Positions 23,269 to 34,334 are shown, numbered from the stretch's first letter. The stretch is 64,000 bases of DNA from Vitellaria paradoxa (GCA_019916065.1 CM034240.1:21127894-21191893); one strand, 5' to 3'. Numbers and translations are program-made. Notes: generated by a model not told the origin, from the sequence alone.

Positions 23269-25144
23269 CGCATGCATTCACTTTTTAACAAGGGCATGTT
23301 TGTATTGAGAATAAAGGAAGGTAAATTTTACTAGGATAATTTTTACCTTCCCTTATATTAGTTTGGATGAGGGGTAGTAATTACCTTGAGCATAACCATT
23401 ACTTTATGTGGGAGTAAATTGTTTTTTAGAGGAGGTGGGTGATGGGGGTGATGAGGAGGTGATTAAAAAATTCGGTCTCATCTCATTAATCTTATAAAAT
23501 ATTTATTTATACTCCTATAAAACCCTAGGAGATATTGTCCTATATAATTATAATAACTATTATAAAAAATAATTTATTTAATCAAACTGGAGTTGATTAA
23601 TTATTAAATTATATTATCAAAATAATATTTAATGGATAAAATTTGATTATTAAAATAATTTATTTTATTTTATTAAATTAATATTTTTATGATTAAAGTT
23701 ATTTATTTTCTCAAATTAAAATTTATTTTTAATAAATAATAATTACTTATTAAAATAATTTATTTTAAAATAATTTATTAAATAAAAATTATTTCTCATA
23801 AATAATAATTTATTAGATTAAGTATTGTATTAAAATAAATTACTAAAATTAGCAATTTATTTAAATAAACTAAAATTATTTATTTTTTAAATTACTTTTA
23901 TCAAAATAAAAATAATTTTTAACAAATAATAATTCATTATTAATATTAATTACTATTGAAATATTAATGTATGATAAAAAAATTATTATTATAACTAACA
24001 TTTTTATTTGAAATTATATTTAATAATATATATGTTATTAAAACTAATTATTAATAAAATAAAAATTATTATGATAATTTATTTTATTATAATATTTTAC
24101 TAAGATTAGATGTTAACTTTTACCCTCGACCAGTTTATCCTCATTTTAAATACAATTAACTTTTATCCTTTAAAATTTAACATTTCAGATATAATATAAT
24201 TATTATTAGATAATATTTACTCTCTCAATCTAAACATAAATATTATAAATGCGTTACCCCATTAAACGTTATTAGGGTAATTGACCCTTTTATCTCCAAA
24301 TTTTCCATCTCGTACCAAATGTTACGTAAATATGAAAATTAATCACAAATTTAATTATGTAAACATGAAAGTTCGAACTCAAATTATTTAAAAATTTATT
24401 GCGGTTGAACAAGTTAAAAAAAAAAAAAATTCACTCTACCAATTTAAGTGCACTTTGTACTCGAAAATTTTAAACTTGCAAAACTGTGGAATGAAGTCAC
24501 ATGCCCAGCAGTGTTAAGGGCATTGGTGAACTATAATTTCATGTGTAGGACAAAAAGAAAGAGCGGAAGACAAACGGATAAAGAGAATTGAGCAAACAAG
24601 GCATCTATTAGCCGTCTACTTGTTATTTCTATTCCGAAGGACTCGCACATTGTTGTCCTCACTTGACTCCTTCGCTAGAATATAAAATATTTAAAAATAA
24701 ACAAATAATTATTGCTAGAATTTTTATATCGATTATGAGAGAGGCTGGTGGTCAGTATATAAATGTAAGAAAAAATCTCATTTATTGAGCTAGTTTTTGA
24801 AATTAGTTAGATCTAAAGTCATTAAATAATCGGTATTAGAGCTTTAAGATACTATTAGTTAAACAAAAAAAGTATATCTAAATTATTAATTTTTAATTCA
24901 ACAATTCGGAAATTAATTGAAACCGAGCCCTTTTCCTTCCTTTCTTGATTCTTCCTCGCTCGAGCTTGGAAATTAATTAGCCAGAGCTTTCATGCGCGTG
25001 AACTGCCTCCCCCCAACAACCTTTCTTGCAAATAAATTAATCTCAAATAGCGAAAAATCAAATCCATAATGGCATCCAACCTATACAACAACCATGCACC
25101 GACGCCCCGCCATCAAACCAATCACATCCTAAAGACACCAATCA

Positions 25145-25248
25145 TTTTTTGTTTTTTGATAGGTAAGATGGATGGAGGAACCCGGACTCGAACTCAGGGT
25201 AACGAATGGACCAGATGAGTGCTCTGTTATTTGAGTTACAGCTCCGCT
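25145..25248 (-). mobile_element. tRNA-derived SINE, 104 bp, 16-bp target duplication
   Basis: CTAAAGACACCAATCA is present exactly at 25129-25144 and 25249-25264. Units 1, 2 and 4 have it once. Read on the minus strand, the insert begins GCGGAGCTGTAACTCAAAT (A-box region) and includes GAGTTCGAGTCCGGG (B box GTTCGAGTC, fitting GWTCRANNC). It ends in an A-rich tail, ATCAAAAAACAAAAAA. Head, internal Pol III boxes, tail and long target duplication are all those of a short plant SINE mobilised by LINE machinery. Confidence 0.88.
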
Positions 25249-25884
25249 CTAAAGACACCAATCATGGCTCATATCACACTCAACTTGCGTTTGAAAAGAA
25301 AAATAAAAAATAAAAGAAAAGCAAAGGGGTTTCTACAATTAATTTAATTGGTAGAACTCTCATAACAATTTCACGTTTATATTAATATTCTAAATTTTAA
25401 TTTTAGTTTGACAACACTGACTAAAAACCAACATCTACATACTTACTTTCTTGACCTTTTTCAAAATGAGCAAAATTGCTTTATTACATCTTAAATTGCT
25501 TTTAAACTATATATGAAAATAAAAATATCAAATTAACAAAATGTTAAAATACTTATTATTGAAAAGTTGGTTTTTTTTATTTGGAATACCAAAAAAGTAA
25601 TAATAATAACTTTTTAATTGTCAGCTACAAAAAAAATTATTTTTTCCTTTCAAACTAAACCTTAGTCTCATGGCCTGTAAAAGTTGTTCATGATTAGTGA
25701 TATTTGATTTTGATTTTTATTTTTCAATAAAAGTAAAAGAGGATTTTGACACTTGCAAATTAAGTCCAATTTTCTTTGCTTTTTTTTTTTATCAAGTTAA
25801 TTTAACCTTTTAAATGGGATCCTACTTAGTTAAATTGTTGAAGTATCAAACGGGATGAATAATTTAGCATTAGTGTATATATAT

Positions 25885-26400
25885 GAGCCCGTTTGGAGGT
25901 CAAAAAAAAGTAAAAAGGTCGTTTGGTGAAACCATAATTTTTTTTATTTTTCTGATCTGTTACAGTAATTTTTTCCACAAAAAGTTTTACTAAACATATA
26001 AAAATTGTTACTTTTCTGCTTTACTACAGTAAAAAACTTACCAAACATACAAAGGCCTCGTTTGAAGCTCCAAAAAAAACCAAAAAACTTCAAAAAACTT
26101 CAAAAGTTTTCAAATTCCTCCAATCATATTTTGCCACCTATCATTTTTACATCACATCAATCCCATCCATTGGTTTTTTTTTTTTGGTTTTTTTTGGGAC
26201 TCCAAACGCACCCAAAAAATTATCATTTTTTTGCTCTGCTACAGTAAAAAATTTACCAAACACCTAAAAATTATAAAAAATTACTAAAAATTACACTTTG
26301 TTCCACCAAACACATCAAAAAATTATAACTACAAAAAAATAAAAAATAAAAAACTACCAAAAGTTTTACTCTTTTTTTTTTGGAACCTTCAAACAGGCTC
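25885..26400. mobile_element. MITE, 516 bp, with GAGCCYGTTTG ends, host of a nested MITE
   Basis: The left end GAGCCCGTTTGGAGGTC and the reverse complement of the right end, GAGCCTGTTTGAAGGTT, match well and both run into A-rich sequence. The other units go straight from the TA run to the GGAATTCTAC block. The interior repeats CTACAGTAAAAAA-type sequence. A second element with its own ends sits inside at 26054-26213. Confidence 0.7.
26054..26213. mobile_element. Nested MITE, 160 bp, GTTTGRAG-type ends
   Basis: The first 34 bases and the reverse complement of the last 34 agree at about 28 positions (GGCCTCGTTTGAAG against GGGTGCGTTTGGAG, then matching A/C-rich sequence). The element interrupts the interior of the surrounding MITE. 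Its ends are related to those of the element at 61619-61765. Confidence 0.7.
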
Positions 26401-26401
26401 T

Positions 26402-26760
26402 CTCCGTTTGGCGTAAGAAAAAACAAGATAAATTGAGATAAAATGTGGTTTGGAGTTAATTTTGGCGCCACCTTTTTCTGAAAATTCGTAAACCGTGGGA
26501 ACGGTTTACCAAATCCGTTCCCACGGATTCAAACAATTTCACAAAATATAGCGACAATGGTACTCGTTTGAAAACTCTCGACACGAAGAATATGATTGTA
26601 TAAAAAATTTATACATTCGGATAACCTACTTCCAGATTTTTTATTTTTTTAACGAAATATTAGAATTTTTTGAAATTAGTGATGGCGGAAAAATTAAAGG
26701 TAAAAGAGTTGTTAGAGATTTATAGAGATTTTCAGAGTTTTTTTTTGTTGCCAAACGCAC
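26402..26760. mobile_element. MITE, about 360 bp, with a 12-bp perfect internal hairpin
   Basis: The left end CCGTTTGGCGTAAGAAAAAA and the reverse complement of the right end, GTGCGTTTGGCAACAAAAAA, are similar. The same element, more decayed, lies at 29720-30078, with matching blocks such as AAATTGAGATAAAATG and GAAGAATATGATTGTATA. At 26493-26526, CCGTGGGAACGG is followed after ten bases by its exact reverse complement. No coding capacity. Confidence 0.7.
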
Positions 26761-27714
26761 TGGAATTCTACATCAACAGTTGAATGACATAGCTCCTACA
26801 AATTCCATTTAAAAAAAATTGTATTTATGAATTTGAAATAACAAAAAATATTACTCATTGGTTATTAAGAATAGTAGCACAGATTAATTGTCAAACAAAA
26901 ATTTATTAATGTTGATATAAATTACCAATAAAGTTATTTTTGTCATTTCAGTACCTCCTCGTTATATAACTCTCAACTTCAAAGATAATAGAATTGAGAG
27001 ACGTTAACATGATCAATGTCAGTTCGAGATATCAGATTAGAAATCATTAAATTAAAATTTAACGATTCAAATTTATCTAAAATATTTTTATATTAAAAAA
27101 ATTGAATCAGCCAGGGACCATTGAATTATTAAAAAAAGTAAAAAGAGTTAAATGAATCTAAACTGTTGATTTTATTCCAAAAACCCCAATCTTGATGTTA
27201 GCATGCCCTCTCTTGAAACCAAAAGCACCCCTGACTAATTTTGGATTGTACAAAAAGAAGGGGAAAAAAAATCAACCTAAACAGAAGTGCTCCCCCCGGC
27301 AACCCCCCTCCCCCCAAAAAAATCAACCTAAAAAGAAGTGCTCCCCCCCCCCCCCCCCCCGGCAAAAAAGTGTAACCTTGGGAGATTTTGGTTTATAAAA
27401 AAAGTACAGGTAATAAAATTTTTTAATTAAATTTTAATATGCATCACTTTTACATAAATTTTTTATTTTTTTATCATCCAAGCATCACTTCTATATTTTT
27501 TTAATACATAAGACTTTAGTTGATAATTAAGTATTTATTAAAAATTTATAAAAATTTAACAAAATTAGAAAAAAATTGCAAAAGTTGAAAAAAATTGTAA
27601 AATTTAGAAAAAATGAAATTTGTTTTTAATAAAGAAAGATAGAAAAAACTAGTACAAATTAATTTTTTTTATTTTATTAGTGAGCCTAATGCCATCTTAA
27701 TTGATTATTAAGGT

Positions 27715-27920
27715 TTCGTCTGACATCCCGAGCTAGTAGCTGCTACAGTAGCCAATCAAATTTGTCTCTTACATTTTAACCATTTTTTAACTTTCAAGGG
27801 CAAAAATTTCAAATTAACTAAAACAAAAAATTCATCTAAAAACACCATATTTTTTTTTCTTCCCAAACACAAAAATAACTGGTTTAGCTAGCTAAAAGTA
27901 AGTCATTCCAACCTAGTATA
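27715..27920. mobile_element. Unclassified insertion in unit 3, about 200 bp
   Basis: Sister units read GATTATTAAATTTATTCC without a break. Unit 3 has about 200 extra bases after GATTATTAA, beginning GGTTTCGTCTGACATC. The reverse complement of the far side starts GGTTGGAATGACTTAC. The ends are only weakly alike and the target duplication is unclear, so the class is uncertain; a MITE is likely. Confidence 0.5.
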
Positions 27921-29661
27921 AATTAAATTTATTCCAAGATGCAACAGCTACCTTTCAAACATGCAGATTATGAGAATTAAGTTTTAATTGCGTTTTATAA
28001 TTTATAGTTTATCTAAATTGATTAATTTAGAAAAGGAAGGAAGAAAAGAAATAAAAAGACTAAGCTCTTTGCCCAATCGTCCAATTAATATCATTTTGAG
28101 CTAAATCTAGCACAAGAAAAGTAAAATAAATATAACTGAATAGACTCAATTTCTGTTTAAATATTTTATTGGTCCAAAATAACATATAAATAACCAAAAA
28201 TAAATACAAAGTATCGCATACATGCGCTTTTCAACAAGGGGTATGCTTGCATTGAGAATAAAGGAAAGCAAATTTTACTGGAGTAGTTTTTACCTTCCAT
28301 TATGTTAGTTTGGATGAGAAATAGCAATTACCTTCCATTATATTAGTTTGGATGAGAGATAGCAATTACCTTAAACGTAACCATTACTCTACATGAGAGT
28401 AAATTGTTATTTAGAGGAGGTGGGGCGATGAGGGAATGATGAAAAAATTTTATCTTATCTCATTAATCTTATAAAATATTTCTTTATGCTCCTATCAAAC
28501 CCTAGACGATGTTGTCCTATATAATTATAATAAATATTATAAAAAATAATTTATTTAATCAAAATTGAAATTGATTAATTATTAAATTATATTATCAAAA
28601 TAATATTTAATAAACAAAAATTTATTATTAAAATAATTTATTTTATTTATTAAATTAATATTATTGAAATATTAATTTATGATTAAAGTTATTTATTTTC
28701 TCAAATTAAAATTCATTTTTAGTAAATTATAATTACTTATTAAAATAATTTATTTTATTAAAATATTTTATTAAATAAAAATAAATAAAAATTATTTCTC
28801 ACAAATAATAATTTATTATATTATGCACTGTATTAAAAATAAATTACTACAATTAGCAATTTATTTAAATAAACTAAAATTATTTATTTTTAAATTACTT
28901 TTATCAAAATAAAAATAATATTTAACAAATAATAATTCATTATTAGTATTAATTACTATTGAAATATTAATGTATGATAAAAATTATTTTTATAATTAAC
29001 ATTTTTATTTGAAATTATGCTTAATAATATATATTTTAATTAAAATTAATTATTATTGAAATAACAATTATTATGATAATTTATTTTATTATAATATTTT
29101 ATTAAGATTAAATATTAACTTTTACCCTTAACAAGTTTATCCTCGTTTCAAATACAATTAATTTTTATCCTTTACAATTTTTAGCTTTTTAGATATAATA
29201 TAATTATCATCAGATAATATTTACTCTCTCAATCTAAATATAAATATTACAATTGTGTTACCCCATTAAATGTTATTCGGGTAATTAAATTTTTTATCTC
29301 CAAAATTTTCATTTCATACCAAACGTTACGTAAATATGAAAATTAATCACAAACGTAGTTACGTAAAGATGAAAGTTCGAAATCAAATTAGTCAAAAATT
29401 TATTGCGGTTGAACAAGTTAAAAAAAAAAAAAATCACTCTAGCTACCAATTTAAGTGCACTTTGCACTCGAAAAATTTAAACTTGCAAAACTCTCAAATG
29501 AAGTCACAAGCCCAGCAGTGTTAAGGGTATTGGTGAACTATAATTTCATGCGCAGGACAAAAAGAAAGAGTGGAGGACAAACGGATAAAGAGAATTGAAC
29601 AACAAGGCATATATTAGTCATCTACCAGTTATTTCTAATCCCAAGGACTCGCACATTGTTG

Positions 29662-29694
29662 TTTTTCTTTTTTTTTTTTTAGTAATTAAGTATA
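29662..29694 (-). mobile_element. 33-bp LINE-like 3' end with 15-bp target duplication
   Basis: ACTCGCACATTGTTG (29647-29661) is repeated with one mismatch at 29695-29709. Units 2 and 3 have it once. On the minus strand the insert reads TATACTTAATTACT followed by an A tract. This resembles the last bases of the LINE in this window (TACACTTACTTACC plus A tract, ending at 4580). I read it as an extreme 5'-truncated retro-insertion. Confidence 0.5.
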
Positions 29695-29719
29695 ACTCAC
29701 ACATTGTTGTCCTCAGTTA

Positions 29720-30078
29720 GTCCCGTTTGAAGAAAAAAAAAATAATGATAAATTGAGATAAAATGTAATTTAGAGTTAATTTTAATATATTTTTTTTAAA
29801 AAATAGTAAATCGTGAGAATGGTTTTCTTAATCTATTCTCACGGATTTAAAAAAATTTACAAAAATAGGGATAATGGTATTCGTTTGAAAATTTTCGACA
29901 CGAAGAATATGATTGTATAAAAAATTTACACATTCGGTTAATCTACTTTCAAATTTTTTTATTTTTTTAGCGAAATATTAGAATTTTTTGAAATTAATAA
30001 TGGTAAAAAAATTAAAGGTAGAGGGGCTGTTAGAGATTTATAGAGTTTTTTTGAATTTTTTTTTTTATGCCTAGCTGA
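29720..30078. mobile_element. MITE, second copy of the 26402-26760 family
   Basis: It shares long stretches with the element in unit 3, including AAATTGAGATAAAATG, TTCGTTTGAAAATTTTCGAC and GAAGAATATGATTGTATA. The internal hairpin survives only partly (GTGAGAATGG against CTATTCTCAC). It sits between CCTCA and GACTCCTTCGC, which are adjacent in units 1-3. The ends are decayed, so borders are approximate. Confidence 0.65.
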
Positions 30079-32176
30079 CCCTTAGACTCCTTCGCTAGAA
30101 CATAAAATATTTAAAAATAGAAAAAAATAATTACTATTGGCTCTTACATTGACTGTAAAAAAGATTAATGATCAATATATAAATATAAAAAAATATAAAT
30201 ATATCTCAATTATTTAATTTTAATCTGATAATTCTGAAATTAATTGAAACCGAGCCCTTTTCCTTCCTTTCTTGATTCTTGCTCGCTCGAGCTTGAAAAT
30301 GAATTAACCAGAGCTTTCATGCGCGTGAACTGCCAGCTCCCAACAACCGTTCTGGCAAATAAATGAGTCTCAAATGGCAAAAAATCAAATCCATACTGGC
30401 ATCCAACCTATACAACAACCATGCACAGAAACCCCGCCGTCAAACCAATCACGTCCTAATTAAAGACACCAATCACGGCTCATATCGCACCCAACTTGCA
30501 CTCAAGAAGAAAAAAAAAAAAAAAAAAAAAAAGCCCCCGGGGGGAGCAAAGGGGTTTCTACAATTAATTTAATTGGTAAAACAATCATAACAATTTTACA
30601 TTTACGTTAATCCCCTAAATCTTTAATTTTAGTTTGACAATACTAAGTAAAAGCTAACATTTACGTAATTACCATCTTAACTTTTTTCAAATGAACACAA
30701 TTGATCTACTACAATTTTAACTATTTTTAAACTATATATGAAAAGAAAAATGTCAAATTAACAGAACGTTGAAATACTTATTACTGAAAAGTTAATTCTT
30801 TTCAAAATAAAAAATCAATTTTCAATAGTTAGTTAAAAGAAAACGAAGAATAATTTTTTCTTTTCAAACTAAACCTTAGTCTCACAGCCTAATATTTGAT
30901 TTTTATTTTTATTTTTTCAATAAAAATAAAAGACAATTTTGACACATGCAAATTAAGTCCAATTTTCTCTCTGTTTTTTTTGTTTTTTTTTTTTTTACTC
31001 AAGTTAATTTAACCCTTTAAATGGGATTCTAATTAGTTAAATATTTGAAGTATCAAATCGGATAAAGAATTTAGCATTAGCTTATGTATATGTCAACTGG
31101 AATTCTACATCAGCAGTTGAATGACTCTGCTTATACAAATCCCATTTTAAAGAGAAAAAATTGTATTTATGAATTTGAAATAACAAAAATTAGTACTCGT
31201 TGGTTATTAAGAATAATAGCACAAATTAATTGTCAAGCAAAAATTTAATAATGCTGATATAAATTACCAATAAGACTATTTTTGTCATTTCATAACCTTT
31301 TCTCGAAAATAATAGGAATTGGAAACGTTAACATTCTAATGTCAGTTTGAGATATTAGATCAATAATCATTGAATTAAAATTTAACGGTTTAAATTTATT
31401 CAAAGTTTTTATATTAAAAAAATTTGGATCAGTTGGAACCGTTGAATTATTTAAAAAAATAAAAAAAATAAAAAAATCTAGATTGTTAATTTTAATCCAA
31501 AAGACCCCAATCTTGATGCTAGCATGCTCTCTCTTGAAACCAAAAGTACCCTTGACTAATTTTGGATTGTACAAAAAGAAGAAAATTATAAAAAATAAAT
31601 AAATAAAAAGAAGTGCTTACCATATTTAGATCCCAACTATAGCAGGGGCAGCAGACCAGTTACCACCGCTTAAGAGACGCTTGTTTGCGTCAAATAAAAA
31701 AAAAAAAAAATGCAACCTTGGGAGATTTTGGTTTATAAAAAAAAAAATAAAAACACATAAAAAACCCTATTTTTTATCAATTTTTTTCAAAATATTTAAA
31801 TTAAATTTTATTATGTGTCATTTTTACATAAATTTTTTATTTTGTTGATTACTCAAACACCACCTTTATATATATTTTTTAATGCATGGCATTTTAGTTG
31901 ATAATTAAGTATTCATTAAAAATTTATAAAACTTAAACAAAATTAGAAAAAAAATTATAAAAGCTTAAAAAATTGTAAAATTTGGAAAAAAAATTAATTT
32001 TTTGTTAAGTAGAGAATGTTAGAAAAAATTAGCATAAATTAAAATTTTTTATTCTATTGGTGAGCCTAACGACACCTTAATTGATTATTAAATTATATCA
32101 AGATCCAAAGCCACGTGTCAAACATGCAGACCACGGGAATTAAGTCTTAATCGCATTTTATAATTTATATTTCTTC

Positions 32177-32461
32177 GGTCATCATCCTCACAGTTCCGAC
32201 GACGACGACAAAAAAAAAAAAAAAAGAAAAAGAAAAATGCATCACTTTTAAATTATCAATAAACTTGATTAATTGACTATTATCTATTACCAAATATTGC
32301 CACGAGTTGGAACAAATTTATGGTCACGGCCCTTTCCCAAGGCCACCCTTAAATTCATTTTATCAATGCATGGCCCTACCATTCACCTGCCGCCTTGATC
32401 AGGGCCAAAAAGGTAAATTAACATATATGAACCCCACAGTTAACATCAAGCCTTCCAGCCT
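32177..32461. other. Spacer between tandem array and ASPG1-like gene
   Basis: It contains a short GAC-repeat and A tract near 32195-32230 and is otherwise mixed sequence. It is the 3' flank of the protease gene, which is transcribed leftward, so its 3' UTR and polyadenylation region should lie here. An AATAAA lies inside the last codons of the gene on the minus strand. Confidence 0.5.
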
Positions 32462-33961
32462 TCAACATTTATTGGGACTGAACCCAACCACTGAGTTCGC
32501 TAGGTCGTAATTGACACGTGTCCCCTGCTGCTGTATGTTGCCGATAATCGACAGCGACCCGTCCGCTGGAGCGAATCCTAAACAATTGGTTCCCGAGGAG
32601 TCCACCGGCACCATGTAGTTCTTCGCCGGCAACCGCAGAGTTTTGCCACCGCCGAAGTGAAATTCCACCGTCGGGACGTTCGCGCTCTTCATGGAGGAGA
32701 GATCGTAACACGTGTCGAAGATTGCGAACCCACTCGCCGACGGCAGGTTCCGAGTCATTCTCCTGAACGCGTCGCGCAGCGAGTTGTAGGCTTGGGTGTT
32801 TAACCGAGTCACGGCGGTTCCCGAGTCGACGATGACGCCGCCGCGGCCGGTTTCGTCCACCTCGAACAGCGACGGCGGGAGGGGTAGCTGTTGGCCGCCG
32901 ACGCTGATTCCGGTGAACCCCACGTACCGGTACGTGTCGATCCGCGGGTTGCGCAGCAGGGGGGCGGTGACAGAGTCGCCGGCCGCCGTAGGCGTGTTGA
33001 ACTCGAGAGTGGACGACGCGGTCGAGTCGCGGTCTACGAGGCAGTACGAGAAGGACGTCGCCTTCAGCTGTGACGTCAGCGAGAGAGGACCGCCGCCGAG
33101 TCCGATGATCCCCGCCGACGCGACGAACAGCCCTTCGTTGTCGTGTCCACACCCAATCGCGATGTTGTTTGCCGATCCGGAGCTCCCGAACGACAGCGTC
33201 TCGGTGGAGAATTCGCCGACGGTGAACGAGCCATCGCCGTAGGAGACTTGGTAAGCACACGCGCCGGCACGGCAAGCCGAAACCTGGAGGGCTTCGCACT
33301 GGGGCGAGGAGCAAGAGAGAGCTCGGTAAGTGGAGGAGCGGGACGGCTCGAATATCGGGTCGGCCTGCCGATAGCAGTCGGTGCAGGGTTGGCATTGGAG
33401 CCAGTTATCGTCGCTGCCGGTGTCGACCACCATGTAATACTGCCTCGCCGGCGTGCCGACGCCGATCCGGGAGAAGTACTCTCCGCTGCCCTGGTTCATG
33501 CCGGAGGTCAGCGGAATCTGGAGATCCTCCGGCTCCATTGAGGCGTCCACCACCGCCGGCTTTAACTCCGTCCGGTTGATCGCATTGAGGGCTAGCTCGA
33601 GCTTGGAAGCGATGGACTTGACTCGGGCGGCGTCCCGGTCGAGCCGGGAGAGAGTTAATTCCCTGTAGTCCTTTTGGGGAGTCTTGTGCAGAGACGAACG
33701 AGGGTGCAGCGAGAGAGAGAAAGAAGAAGGAGGAGGAAGTTCAGAGATTGGTTTTTGTTCTTCCTGACTTTGAATGGATTTGAAGGTGGTGGGATCGAAG
33801 GAGAGGACATCAAGAGTGCGTTGGAGGGAATCAGAGACGTCAAAGGCAGAAGTGGAGTAGTGAGAATAATCCGACTCGAGCGTGCGAGGGAGAGCGGCCT
33901 GAAGTCGAAAAGAAAATGTGAGAACGCAGAGCATGGGAAGGAAGAAGCACTTTTCCGCCAT
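32462..33961 (-). CDS. ASPG1: ASPG1-like pepsin-type aspartic protease
   Basis: A single-exon frame of 499 codons, the length expected for the ASPG1 clade of plant A1 proteases. Residues 1-23 form a hydrophobic signal peptide, so the protein should enter the secretory pathway. A prosegment follows. The catalytic domain starts near residue 158 (GSGEYFSRIGVGTP). The two active-site motifs are DTGSD (Asp180) and DSGTA (Asp379). The flap region is YGDGSFTVGEFSTETL near 241-256, and a cysteine-rich segment lies at 190-235. FSYCLVDRD and the C-terminal IIGNIQQQGTRVNYD are family signatures. Arabidopsis ASPG1 acts in guard-cell ABA responses; the same role here is inferred. Residue 185 is Asp where the family normally has Val. 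G+C is far higher than in the flanks. No stop or frameshift is seen, and it appears functional. Confidence 0.93.
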   Translation of the reverse strand: MAEKCFFLPMLCVLTFSFRLQAALPRTLESDYSHYSTSAFDVSDSLQRTLDVLSFDPTTFKSIQSQEEQKPISELPPPSSFSLSLHPRSSLHKTPQKDYRELTLSRLDRDAARVKSIASKLELALNAINRTELKPAVVDASMEPEDLQIPLTSGMNQGSGEYFSRIGVGTPARQYYMVVDTGSDDNWLQCQPCTDCYRQADPIFEPSRSSTYRALSCSSPQCEALQVSACRAGACAYQVSYGDGSFTVGEFSTETLSFGSSGSANNIAIGCGHDNEGLFVASAGIIGLGGGPLSLTSQLKATSFSYCLVDRDSTASSTLEFNTPTAAGDSVTAPLLRNPRIDTYRYVGFTGISVGGQQLPLPPSLFEVDETGRGGVIVDSGTAVTRLNTQAYNSLRDAFRRMTRNLPSASGFAIFDTCYDLSSMKSANVPTVEFHFGGGKTLRLPAKNYMVPVDSSGTNCLGFAPADGSLSIIGNIQQQGTRVNYDLANSVVGFSPNKC

Positions 33962-34330
33962 TGTTTTCCTGCTGCAGAGGGAACAGAGGAGGGGAGGGAA
34001 GAAGTGAGTCAGTGTAGTTGGGCACTTGGACTTGGGGATGGTTTAAAGCGAGGGGAGAACAGAAAGAGAAGAGGCAGATGGATGAGTTAAAGGGGCTCAC
34101 GTCAGGCTCTTCTTGTCCTGCATTGCCTTGGGAAAATAAAATTAAAAACAAAATAAAAACAAAACCAAAAAAGATATTTTATGGCATTTACAAGAAGTTG
34201 GTGGGACTGGTGAAAAAAAAAAAAAAAGCGGATTTTTTTTTAAGTAAAAGCTTTTAAAATTCCTAAATAAATTATGTTTATGTAAGATAAATTGTGGAGA
34301 TTAATTATGGTGCTGTTTTTTTTTTTTGAA
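33962..34330 (-). promoter_or_regulatory. Promoter and leader region of the ASPG1-like gene
   Basis: Read on the minus strand, the bases just before the ATG are rich in C and T (for example CTCTTCTCTTTCTGTTCTCC near 34055-34074), typical of a plant pyrimidine-patch leader. No strong TATA box is seen. A TGACGTGAG motif with an ACGT core lies near 34095-34105. It could bind bZIP factors but is not a full ABRE. Assignments are tentative. Confidence 0.35.
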
Positions 34331-34334
34331 AGGT

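Larger units (their letters stand above)
23269..28214. repeat. Tandem array unit 3
   Basis: The AT-rich element spans roughly 23292-24325. Later insertions are a SINE (25145-25248), a MITE cluster (25885-26760) and an unclassified insertion (about 27715-27920). The GCAGGGGCAGCAGACC block is missing. In its place (about 27290-27366) is a small duplication of an AATCAACCTAAA-containing segment interleaved with long C runs. Confidence 0.82.
13439..32176. repeat. Four-copy tandem array of a unit of about 3.5-4 kb
   Basis: The same series of landmarks recurs four times in the same order and orientation. Each unit begins with a block ending CGCTTTTCAACAAGGG (near 13450, 18990, 23280 and 28225). 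Next come an AT-rich element of about 1.05 kb, a block containing CCCAGCAGTGTT, a better-conserved block containing CATGCGCGTGAACTGCC (near 16892, 20993, 24990 and 30318), a block with ATGTCAACTGGAATTCT, and a closing block with GCAGGGGCAGCAGACC (18222, 22563 and 31641; lost in unit 3). The spacing between unit starts is about 5540, 4290 and 4946 bases. Most of the difference is due to later insertions. The units differ by many substitutions and small indels, so the array is old. Confidence 0.88.
28215..32176. repeat. Tandem array unit 4, 3' end truncated
   Basis: The AT-rich element spans roughly 28238-29330, with a small internal duplication near 28310-28365 (TTACCTTCCATTATATTAGT-type sequence twice). 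Insertions are a 33-bp LINE-like end (29662-29694) and a MITE (29720-30078). The unit stops at about 32176, after the TTTATAATTTATATTT block, so the last 200 or so bases present in units 1-3 are absent. The ASPG1-like gene begins about 290 bases further on. Confidence 0.82.

Noticed and set aside
25145..25248. A functional tRNA gene
   Set aside because: Only A-box and B-box likeness is present. There is no cloverleaf-length 3' half, and the insert has an A-rich tail and a target duplication.
13439..32176. The regularly spaced repeats considered as a centromeric satellite or a CRISPR-like array
   Set aside because: The unit is about 4 kb, only four copies exist, and divergence and private insertions fit an old segmental tandem duplication.
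32469..33395. 308-codon frame on the minus strand and several plus-strand frames overlapping the protease
   Set aside because: They are R/P/G-rich shadows of the high-G+C ASPG1-like gene in other frames, with no family motifs.
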